Source: a virus
Virus record (IMG/VR): IMGVR_UViG_3300020411_003556
Location: 1-21,128 of that record
Strand: one strand, 5' to 3'
Length of the DNA stretch: 21,128 nucleotides
Below are positions 7,955 to 14,614 of this stretch, in pieces. The first letter of the stretch is position 1. Every line of letters starts with the position of its first letter. The notes under the pieces were generated by a model. That model saw only the letters and a list, made by a program, of their open reading frames with translations. It had not been told where the DNA came from and did no database searches. Position numbers and translations under genes: made by a program.

Positions 7955-7960
7955 ATTATA
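7955..7960 (-). promoter_or_regulatory. Candidate -10 element (TATAAT) for the antisense gene
   Basis: On the minus strand a perfect TATAAT hexamer ends 24 nt before the ATG at 7930, a natural distance for a transcription start and short leader. No good -35 hexamer is seen at 16-18 nt, so a host sigma70-type promoter with weak -35 is the best reading. In an AT-rich gap a chance match is possible. Confidence 0.4.
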
Positions 7961-8002
7961 GATTGCATGTGTTAAAAATAGTGAAAAACATTAGAATAAA
8001 TT

Positions 8003-9535
8003 ATGTCAAATGCTTCCATTGCTCTTGCTCGTAGACGTAGTGCTCAGTTAGCAGCACGTTCTATAACTAAAGAGCCAAAGGTCGTTGAAATACCTAAGCA
8101 TGTAATTAAAGCTAGAAATAATTTTGCTTTCTTTTGCGAGTTAATGGGTAAGCCTCCTGCTCGTCATATGAAAGTATGGCATGAGGCTTTTTTAACTAAT
8201 CAGAGTAACGATCATCTTCTTGATATTGCAGGCCCTAATACATGCTTATTAAGCCCTAGAGGTAGTGCAAAATCAACAGAGATAGGTTTGCTCATAGCTT
8301 GGCTTATAGGTCGTCACGCGACTGCTCGTAAGCTTCTTAGAACTCTTTACGTTTCTTACAACGTTGACGTAGCTCGTAACAAAAGTGCTGCGATAAAAAA
8401 CCTGATAATGAACAAGGAATATCAGGAAATTTTTCCGACAGTTAGATTATCGAAGACTCGCACGAGCGATGAACTATGGTCGATTGATTTTGATTTCGCA
8501 GAAGTAGATATAAGAGGAGAAGACGCTTTCACTGTCGCTTGTGCAGGACTAAAAGGAACTATTACATCTAAACGTAGTTCTTTGATTATTGTTGATGATG
8601 CTATTAAAAGTGCTGCCGCTATATCCAACCCTGACATTCGCAGAGAGATGGAAGCTAACTGGAATAACGTTATTGTCCCCACCATGTTCCAGGGTGCTAG
8701 AGCGATTGCTTTAGGGACTCGTTTCCACTTTGATGATTTATTTACAACTACTTTTTGCGAGAAAAGAGGATGGAAGGTGATAACACAAGCAGCTTTAAGG
8801 TATGAAGAAGATGGCAGGCCACGTTCTTATTGGCCTGAAATGTGGTCAGCAAAGTATTTATTGAAACTGCAAAGTGAAGATCGTATTGCTTTTTCTTATC
8901 AATATTTGAATCAACCGGTTAAAACAAGTGAGTTAGGTATATCGCCTGAATTATTTGTCAAAGGAGAAGTTCCTGATGTGTACGACAGTGTTGGAGTAGG
9001 AATTGATTTATCTGCTGGAATGAGCGAAAGAAATGATTGGACTGTATTTACCCTTGCGGGAAGGGTTGATGACAAGATTTACATTATTGATTACAAGAGA
9101 ATGCGCTCAATGGGGAACGTTGAGAAAATAGAGGCTCTTTGTGAATTACTTGTTGAATGGAATCTGCTGGAATCGAATGATCAAAACCAATTTTTCAAGA
9201 CGGATTCGCCTGTCATTATTTGGCCAGAAGTCGTTGCTTATCAGAAAAGTTTTGAAGGAGATTTAAAACGATTCCTATTTAATGAATGGCAGCTCTACAA
9301 TTTAAGTATTAGCCCTGTAAAAGGTTTTCGCGGTGACAAACTTGCGAGGCTTAGGGGTATTATCGGTCTCTTCGAGAGGCGTAAGATTATCTTCAACAAA
9401 TACCGAGATTTTAATTACATGGTTGATGAAGTAGTGAATTTTGGTCATGCACCTCATGATGATTGTGCTGACTCTTTAAATATCGTTGTACAAGGTTTGA
9501 TGCGACGAGGAAGTGCTCAGGTCGAGTGGCAGTAA
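8003..9535 (+). CDS. terL: Terminase large subunit (ATPase-nuclease)
   Basis: 510 residues, the usual size for the phage DNA-packaging motor. The N-terminal ATPase has a Walker A motif at 84-91 (SPRGSAKS), Walker B at about 194-199 (LIIVDD) and a coupling motif around 236-242 (ALGTRFH). The C-terminal RNase H-like nuclease shows conserved acidic residues at D335 (VGIDLSAG), E409 (IIWPEVVAY) and D486/D487 (APHDDCADSL), a three-acidic-residue metal site. It hydrolyses ATP to pump DNA through the portal and cuts concatemers to headful or unit length. Its ATG has no clear Shine-Dalgarno sequence. It is followed 9 nt later by the portal gene, the normal partner order. Confidence 0.96.
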   Translation: MSNASIALARRRSAQLAARSITKEPKVVEIPKHVIKARNNFAFFCELMGKPPARHMKVWHEAFLTNQSNDHLLDIAGPNTCLLSPRGSAKSTEIGLLIAWLIGRHATARKLLRTLYVSYNVDVARNKSAAIKNLIMNKEYQEIFPTVRLSKTRTSDELWSIDFDFAEVDIRGEDAFTVACAGLKGTITSKRSSLIIVDDAIKSAAAISNPDIRREMEANWNNVIVPTMFQGARAIALGTRFHFDDLFTTTFCEKRGWKVITQAALRYEEDGRPRSYWPEMWSAKYLLKLQSEDRIAFSYQYLNQPVKTSELGISPELFVKGEVPDVYDSVGVGIDLSAGMSERNDWTVFTLAGRVDDKIYIIDYKRMRSMGNVEKIEALCELLVEWNLLESNDQNQFFKTDSPVIIWPEVVAYQKSFEGDLKRFLFNEWQLYNLSISPVKGFRGDKLARLRGIIGLFERRKIIFNKYRDFNYMVDEVVNFGHAPHDDCADSLNIVVQGLMRRGSAQVEWQ

Positions 9536-9544
9536 GATAAGTAG

Positions 9545-11785
9545 ATGAGCAAGCCTACATCAGAGCGTTTCCGACGAATACTGGAAGCAGCTAGAAAGAG
9601 AGACGGCCAAAGCGGGACTGACACGATGATCGTGAATAGTCATTTGGCTCAAATGAAGCTTTTCATGCTTCGTCAAGGACTAGAGTTTTATCCAGCCCAA
9701 GATACTTTCGGTTTCCGTAAGGTATTCTTGAACGACTTAATTATTGAGAATGAAATAGACAGTCGACTAGAAGGAATTGTCGATGATTTCTTGATTGATG
9801 GAAAAGGTTTATTTTATTTTCGACCCATAGGTGATTCCTATCGAATCATGTGGTTTAGCAAGGATAACTACCGTGCTTACTACGATGCTGAAGGAGAATT
9901 AGAAGAAATTGAATTAATTTATTCCTTCAACGTTAAAAACACGTTAGGACCGCTTGCCATGCCGGGTGACAACGGCAGCATGAGGTATGTCAAATTACAG
10001 GTCAAAAGGGATTTAATAAAAGAATCGATAACAAACGAAAGACCTTCATTCGACGGGGGACCATTGCATAATGGTTTCTCTGGCAATAAAACAAGAACTC
10101 TAACCAATAGTCTTGGTTTTATACCAGCCGTAGAATCGTTCAACACGATGCGTTCTACAGGTATGGACGCTTCTGGGGACTTTGATTGGTTGGCAGATCA
10201 AATCGTCTTACATGATGATTTAGTTAAAAATATTAGAACTAATATTCATTTCTTCGGTAATCCAACTTTAGTTTCCAGTAGACCTAAGCATGACTTAGTT
10301 GAATCTGGGGATGAGGAGCAATTAAGACCAACTATTAGTTCTCAGGCTGGTTTCTTCTCTGCTGATAGGGCTTCTACTCGGGTTAGTCAGCCTACAGGAG
10401 GGAGTGCTGGTGGAATGAAAGTTCCTCGCTTAATAGCGAACGTTGAGCCAACTGATAGGGCTGTTTACTTAACCCCCGATGCTGTATCAGGAGACCAAAA
10501 CCTGTATGCGAGACAATATCGAGAAGAAGTAAGAACAGCTTTAGGGGGAGTTGATGAATTAGGTATTAGCTCTGGAGCAACTGCTTATGAAATTAAATCA
10601 CTATATGGTCGAGCTGCCACCACTGCAGCAAGAAGGTGCAGAGGTTTATTAACTTACGGTTTGTGCAAATTATTATCTCTGATTGTTTATCATGAGGAGC
10701 AAATTTTCAGAGAATCTTTTGCAGTTGCTAGTGGTATGATCAAACCTCAACCTCCATTAGAGGAAGTATTTGATGATCCACAACTATACCGACAAGCGTT
10801 AGCTGCTTACGCTGAGCAGAAACCAATATTCGAGAATGAATTAGAAATTGCCATGAGAGAGGCAATTCAAAATACTGAGCTACCTCCAGGAGTAGTTGGG
10901 TTAGTGCCTGACGGTGACAGGAAGATTGAGTGGAGATGGAAAGGCCCAGTGTTCGAGGACAGCACAGAGGATATACTGAATTCAAGTATCGTTGTTAGAA
11001 ACCTTCAGGAACTTGGTGTTAATAGCATCGAAGCCTTAAGGCATCTCTTCCCGAATAAGACGGACGAAGAGCGCAGCGCAATGCTTAGTGGCTATCCATT
11101 CAGAATGGCTCAAGCCACCCAAAGCAGTATTGGCACATTCTTGTCGCTAATAGATAACATGCGACGGATACCTCATCCGCAGGCTCCAGACCTGCCGATG
11201 CTAAGCGATCCGAAACTCGATTTGACGCCATTTGTCTATCGAGCAATGGATTATTTAAAACGAGAATTAACTTATGCAGGACAGTACAACGACTCCACAA
11301 GCTACGGTGACCCCACAACCCTCGATACCATCGAGCGCGCCCGTGTCGACGCCGGTTTACCAGCAAGCTCCAGCCCAGAACGCCCAACCTTCACCCCAGA
11401 CTCCTACGGTGGAATCGGCTCCACAGGTGGCTCCACAGGTGGCTCCACAGGTGGCGAATCCTTGGCAGGAGGCGTACAACCGCTTGTCCGAGAGCCTGAG
11501 CACTCAGCAGCCCTCCCAACCTCAGGCAGCTTACTCAACTCCGACCCCACAGATCCAGAGTCAAACTCCGGTCTCGCAGGCTCCAACAAGCTATCAGGGC
11601 GCTCCATCCGTTTCGGGGACCCCGATCTCATGGCCCCAAGCAACGCAGGCTTATACCCAAGCGCAGGCACCGGTAGCTCCACCCCAGCCCCAGCAAGTGC
11701 AGGCACCGGCACAGGTGCAGAACTTGCAGACAGAGCAAAACGCACCCGCGACAGACGGGTATCTAGGAAGCGTAAGCAGAGATAG
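9545..11785 (+). CDS. Portal protein with long C-terminal extension overlapping the scaffold gene
   Basis: 746 residues. The dodecameric portal forms the DNA channel at the capsid vertex and docks the terminase. Evidence is position directly after terL and a portal-like layout: N-terminal alpha/beta wing (about 30-260), a long helical stem/crown region with paired Arg (TTAARRCRGLL, around 360) and many helices to about 560. The last 170 residues (577-746) are unlike the rest: Gly/Ser/Pro/Thr-rich with three GSTG repeats, ending in a very basic tail (RTRDRRVSRKRKQR). No in-frame stop occurs before 11783, so ribosomes must read through the scaffold overlap unless they shift frame. The GC-rich composition of this tail differs sharply from the core. 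Confidence 0.88.
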   Translation: MSKPTSERFRRILEAARKRDGQSGTDTMIVNSHLAQMKLFMLRQGLEFYPAQDTFGFRKVFLNDLIIENEIDSRLEGIVDDFLIDGKGLFYFRPIGDSYRIMWFSKDNYRAYYDAEGELEEIELIYSFNVKNTLGPLAMPGDNGSMRYVKLQVKRDLIKESITNERPSFDGGPLHNGFSGNKTRTLTNSLGFIPAVESFNTMRSTGMDASGDFDWLADQIVLHDDLVKNIRTNIHFFGNPTLVSSRPKHDLVESGDEEQLRPTISSQAGFFSADRASTRVSQPTGGSAGGMKVPRLIANVEPTDRAVYLTPDAVSGDQNLYARQYREEVRTALGGVDELGISSGATAYEIKSLYGRAATTAARRCRGLLTYGLCKLLSLIVYHEEQIFRESFAVASGMIKPQPPLEEVFDDPQLYRQALAAYAEQKPIFENELEIAMREAIQNTELPPGVVGLVPDGDRKIEWRWKGPVFEDSTEDILNSSIVVRNLQELGVNSIEALRHLFPNKTDEERSAMLSGYPFRMAQATQSSIGTFLSLIDNMRRIPHPQAPDLPMLSDPKLDLTPFVYRAMDYLKRELTYAGQYNDSTSYGDPTTLDTIERARVDAGLPASSSPERPTFTPDSYGGIGSTGGSTGGSTGGESLAGGVQPLVREPEHSAALPTSGSLLNSDPTDPESNSGLAGSNKLSGRSIRFGDPDLMAPSNAGLYPSAGTGSSTPAPASAGTGTGAELADRAKRTRDRRVSRKRKQR

Positions 11786-12380
11786 CTTAGAAGTTCTGAA
11801 TCATTTCGGAGCAGAAGCTCCAGCATTACTTAATCGTTATGCATGTGTAGTAGAAGATGCTCTTCTAGCTCAAGCCAAGCAGACAGCTCAAACTATACAA
11901 AAGGTTGCTGAAGTTCAAGATTCCTTAGGTAAGGCTCAAAATGTTATCAAAGCTGCTGCTGAAGATAATGCTGCTTACCATGTCATGCTGACTAATCCAG
12001 ATATGCTATCTAATTACGTCAACGAATTCTTCGGTCCTAATGGTCCTTATCCTACAGAGATAGCAAGAGATCGTTTAGCGGCTGAAGTAGCTGCTGCTGA
12101 TTCCAGATTCGAACGTCCAGCTCCTCCAGCACAAGCACAAGCTCCAGCTCCAGCACAAGCACAAGCCCCAGCACCTAGCCAAGCTCCAGCTCCAACACAG
12201 AATGCTGAATTCCAGCGTCCACAGTTAGAGATGCCTGCTCCTGGCGTACAGAAAGGATCTGACGACTTCTGGTCTGCTTTCTCTAATATCAGCGATCAGA
12301 ATCCTGCAGATGCATGGAAACTTTTAACTCAAGCAACACCAGATGCTTTACGTAGTAAAGTTCTTGTTTCTGAGGCTTAA
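11274..12380 (+). CDS. Probable scaffolding protein
   Basis: 368 residues. Residues 1-165 are Pro/Gln/Ala-rich low complexity, with PQVA repeats at 50-61. Residues 165-280 form a helical core (ALLNRYACVVEDALLAQAKQ and following). Then comes a second Pro/Ala/Gln linker with tandem PAQAQAPA repeats (285-300) and an amphipathic C-terminal helix (about 330-365), the usual site where scaffolds grip the capsid protein. Gene order (directly after portal), helical core and ending at a strong terminator all support scaffold. The next in-frame Met is residue 238, inside the helical core, so 11274 is the only ATG giving an intact core. The site before it is weak. It overlaps the portal by 512 bp in the +1 frame. 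Confidence 0.72.
   Translation: MQDSTTTPQATVTPQPSIPSSAPVSTPVYQQAPAQNAQPSPQTPTVESAPQVAPQVAPQVANPWQEAYNRLSESLSTQQPSQPQAAYSTPTPQIQSQTPVSQAPTSYQGAPSVSGTPISWPQATQAYTQAQAPVAPPQPQQVQAPAQVQNLQTEQNAPATDGYLGSVSRDSLEVLNHFGAEAPALLNRYACVVEDALLAQAKQTAQTIQKVAEVQDSLGKAQNVIKAAAEDNAAYHVMLTNPDMLSNYVNEFFGPNGPYPTEIARDRLAAEVAAADSRFERPAPPAQAQAPAPAQAQAPAPSQAPAPTQNAEFQRPQLEMPAPGVQKGSDDFWSAFSNISDQNPADAWKLLTQATPDALRSKVLVSEA
11417..11452 (+). repeat. Three perfect 12-bp tandem repeats read in two frames
   Basis: GGCTCCACAGGT occurs three times without mismatch. In the portal frame each unit gives Gly-Ser-Thr-Gly; in the scaffold frame the same DNA gives Ala-Pro-Gln-Val. A unit length divisible by three lets one expansion lengthen both proteins without shifting either frame. 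Confidence 0.9.
12126..12173 (+). repeat. Two 24-bp tandem repeats in scaffold linker
   Basis: Units 12126-12149 and 12150-12173 match at 22 of 24 positions and both encode PAQAQAPA in the scaffold frame. They lie outside the portal overlap. They form a flexible linker between the helical core and the C-terminal helix of the scaffold candidate. Confidence 0.85.
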
Positions 12381-12390
12381 TTGTATCGTG

Positions 12391-12412
12391 GCCCCGTCTT
12401 TCGGGGCTTTTT
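12391..12412 (+). terminator. Rho-independent terminator after scaffold gene
   Basis: Stem GCCCCG (12391-12396), loop TCTTT, stem CGGGGC (12402-12407), followed by five T (12408-12412). It begins 10 nt after the scaffold stop and should end most transcripts of the terL-portal-scaffold block. The next gene's ATG is only 3 nt past the T run. Confidence 0.9.
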
Positions 12413-12415
12413 ATT

Positions 12416-12727
12416 ATGTATCCAACTGAAGAATTTTTAGACCCTTCATTAAGCGGCAATTCGGGAGAAGCTCGTCTAAGAGCTGGTGAACAGATAGCTG
12501 CTGCTGAAGCAGATGGTTTAACATCAATGGCTGGTAGACATGCGAAGTTTGGGCAAAGACTAAAAGAATTCGAATCAGACGAAGCTACTACTGAAAATTA
12601 CAAGAATGCTTTTGCTGAATATGCAAAAGATCTTACAAAAGAAGCTGAAGGTTTATACGCTGGTAGGGAGTTAAATAATTCAGGATTATCAGTTGATGAT
12701 TACATGAGATCTATATTTAGTAGTTAA
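12416..12727 (+). CDS. Small acidic helical protein
   Basis: 103 residues, acidic, Ala/Glu-rich, probably two or three helices (about 22-40 and 60-80) with a short tail (SVDDYMRSIFSS). Not recognised. The start is unusual: ATG lies 3 nt after a terminator T run, so any ribosome site must sit in the terminator's 3' arm, and translation depends on read-through transcripts. The next ATG (12530) would remove a third of the protein, including codons that look coding, so I keep the first. Lying just after the scaffold, a minor head protein or capsid-assembly factor is possible. Confidence 0.7.
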   Translation: MYPTEEFLDPSLSGNSGEARLRAGEQIAAAEADGLTSMAGRHAKFGQRLKEFESDEATTENYKNAFAEYAKDLTKEAEGLYAGRELNNSGLSVDDYMRSIFSS

Positions 12728-12739
12728 ACTGTAGATATA

Positions 12740-12833
12740 TTGGATCCTTCTAAATGCGAACTGCGGGTGGATCCGAATTTAGCGAAGCAATTTCAGATCA
12801 ATGGGACGAAGAGTTTTCGTCTGAAGGATCCAA
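12740..12833. repeat. 11-bp perfect inverted repeat around a gene start
   Basis: TTGGATCCTTC at 12740-12750 is repeated in inverse as GAAGGATCCAA at 12823-12833, separated by 72 bp that contain the ATG at 12754. A third GGATCC lies between them. In RNA this could form a long-loop stem around the start codon; it may also be coincidence. Confidence 0.4.
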
Positions 12834-13023
12834 ATTGGATTCTTTTTTGCGTTTATATGAATTATTAAGATCTAAAGGCTACAGTGATCCGTATGCTGAA
12901 GAAGTGGCTATTGGAATGCTGGAAGGGAAAGAACCTATCGCAAAAGATACAACCAGGTTCGCAGGTACATATCCCGACGATCCACCCAAAGACATTAGAT
13001 TTTGCGGTCAATTTAATAAGTAA
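12754..13023 (+). CDS. Small hypothetical protein, or out-of-frame N-terminal part of the endolysin
   Basis: 89 residues. The first 70 or so look like genuine coding: an acidic helix (FSEAISDQWDEEF), an amphipathic helix (LDSFLRLYELLRSKG) and a Pro/Asp-rich turn (TYPDDPPK). The final ten residues (DIRFCGQFNK) look arbitrary. Just after TYPDDPPK the endolysin's GH24 domain begins in the next frame (+1). Removing one A from the AAA at 12988-12990 would fuse the two reading frames. It could therefore be a separate lysis-module gene with 140 nt of overlap, or the N-terminal region of the endolysin separated by a frameshift. I cannot decide from sequence alone. Confidence 0.55.
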   Translation: MRTAGGSEFSEAISDQWDEEFSSEGSKLDSFLRLYELLRSKGYSDPYAEEVAIGMLEGKEPIAKDTTRFAGTYPDDPPKDIRFCGQFNK

Positions 13024-14137
13024 TTTCGAAGGTTGCGAATTAGAGGCATACCTTAATCCTGTAGGAGTACCTACTATTTGTACTGGTATTAACAGATACC
13101 CTGATGGGTCTTGTGTTATGCTAGGAGACGTCTGTCAGCAATCAATTTGCGATAACTACTTAAAACAAGGATTAATTCGCGATTTTCTCTCACCGATTTC
13201 CTTGATCCCAGGGTGGGGATATTTTGGTTACAAACGGCAAGCGGTTTTATTAAGTTTTGCTTGGAATTTTGGTTCTTCTTTTTACAAGGAATCTGAGTAT
13301 AAAGCTATTGCAGAAGTTTTAGATTTAGGCTTCCAGTATCCTGAGAGGTATCAGGAGATGGAAGCAGTTTTAAATCTTTACATCAAAGATAAAGATGTTA
13401 TCCTTCCTGGGTTAGTGAATCGTAGGTCAACAGAAGGTGCTATGTGGAATCAAGAAGCTGATGGAATCATGAATTTTGTCAGTCGAAAACCAACACTGTT
13501 AAAACGTGCTCCAATTAGTAGTCGTTACTTGTCCTCTTCGGGCAAGATCGAGTGCAAGGAAGGTGAGTTGATCAGCGTTTCCAGACTTGAGGAGATCCCG
13601 GGAGAAAGTCATGCATGGGTTCAATTTGAGGGTGCTACAGAAAGATGGGCTATTTACTTACCGGATTGGAGAGAAAAACGTTCCAGAGCTCTGAAAGAGG
13701 AAGATGATATAGATTGGTCTGATTTTTCTTGTCCTATAGGTAAATATTTATCAGTAGGAGAAGTATTGCAATATGACTCCCGTCGGGCTCCAGAAGCAGG
13801 TAGTGAAATCGAAAAAACCTTAATTAATACTTGTCACCAATTCGACAGTATTAGAAATGCTTGGAAAGAAGCGATTGGCGTCGTCAGTTTTTACAGACCT
13901 GAGCCTGTTAACAGGGAATGCGGAGGAAGCGAAACTTCTCGACATGTTTCAGGAACTGCTATTGATATTTTTCCCGTGAATGGGTCTTTAGACAAGTTTC
14001 ACATGTGGCTTGTTCAAAGATGGAGTGGCGGATATGGCGATTATCGTAGCAAAGGATTTATTCATTTAGACACTAGAAACGGCGGTGGTTTTAAAGGCCA
14101 ACCAGGTGGAAAACCAGAATCGCTATGGGGTTTTTAA
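12884..14137 (+). CDS. Modular endolysin: GH24 lysozyme + SH3-like + M15 peptidase
   Basis: 417 residues from a GTG (other starts ATG 12893, TTG 12911; none has a good ribosome site). Residues about 37-197 are a GH24 lysozyme: catalytic Glu E49 (NFEG), T64 (VPTI), the RYPDG-GD segment at 71-82 and the GLVNRRSTEG motif (176-185). It cleaves peptidoglycan glycan strands. The usual Asp position is Asn (N58, YLNPVG). About 204-262 resembles an SH3-type wall-binding domain. About 335-405 is an M15 peptidase with zinc ligands H354, D361 (SRHVSGTAID) and H394 (FIHLD), expected to cut peptide stems. No signal peptide is seen, so a holin should release it. The first 35 residues look non-native. Confidence 0.9.
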   Translation: MIRMLKKWLLECWKGKNLSQKIQPGSQVHIPTIHPKTLDFAVNLISNFEGCELEAYLNPVGVPTICTGINRYPDGSCVMLGDVCQQSICDNYLKQGLIRDFLSPISLIPGWGYFGYKRQAVLLSFAWNFGSSFYKESEYKAIAEVLDLGFQYPERYQEMEAVLNLYIKDKDVILPGLVNRRSTEGAMWNQEADGIMNFVSRKPTLLKRAPISSRYLSSSGKIECKEGELISVSRLEEIPGESHAWVQFEGATERWAIYLPDWREKRSRALKEEDDIDWSDFSCPIGKYLSVGEVLQYDSRRAPEAGSEIEKTLINTCHQFDSIRNAWKEAIGVVSFYRPEPVNRECGGSETSRHVSGTAIDIFPVNGSLDKFHMWLVQRWSGGYGDYRSKGFIHLDTRNGGGFKGQPGGKPESLWGF

Positions 14138-14556
14138 ACGACTTTAATGCCTAAAGCGTTGCCATTGAACTGAACAGTATCGCCTGATTGAATATCTACC
14201 GATGTCGTTAAGGCACCAGAAGCAATAAAATTACCAGAAGTTTGAGCATCCCAGAGACCGAAATGGGTCAAAGTTTGCTGTGTGTTATTTTGAGCATTAG
14301 TGGTAATTTGAACTGTATTAGTATTTTTTATCTCAAATCCACTAGGAGAAGCTCCTGTCACTCCAGTAAAAGCAGAAGACGATATTGCTGTTCTATTAGC
14401 ACTGCCTGTAACAGTTAATGTCACGTCGCTAGAAGTGCCAGCAGTGCCAGGATCGCCAGTATGGATACTGACGTAGACATTACTTAGTTGCGTTGGAAAT
14501 GAATTTCCTTTAATCCAATTCAGGATCTTTTGACCAAAATACTGGGAAAACGCCAT
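14134..14556 (-). CDS. Phage tail-fibre-like protein
   Basis: 140 residues, beta-rich. It carries the pattern of a common small phage tail/fibre family: an N-terminal region leading to YVSIHTGDPG (around 28-37), then LTHFGLWDAQTSGNFIASGAL and a final VDIQSGDTVQF. Conserved family features are the HTGDPG turn and the W-D-A...G-N-F-x-x-x-G-x-L segment. It is expected in the adsorption apparatus. It is the downstream gene of a minus-strand pair. Its stop and that of the endolysin overlap at TTAA (14134-14137). Confidence 0.75.
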   Translation of the reverse strand: MAFSQYFGQKILNWIKGNSFPTQLSNVYVSIHTGDPGTAGTSSDVTLTVTGSANRTAISSSAFTGVTGASPSGFEIKNTNTVQITTNAQNNTQQTLTHFGLWDAQTSGNFIASGALTTSVDIQSGDTVQFNGNALGIKVV

Positions 14557-14614
14557 ACTGCAGTTAACTCTTCGTCATTTACTATTTTGACAGCTCTTGA
14601 GAGGTGACTATTAT

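Noticed and set aside
11404-11826. 140-codon open frame on the minus strand inside the portal/scaffold overlap
   Set aside because: A third open frame is expected in GC-rich, Pro/Gln/Gly repeat DNA with few T-rich triplets. It has no ribosome site and its composition mirrors the plus-strand repeats.
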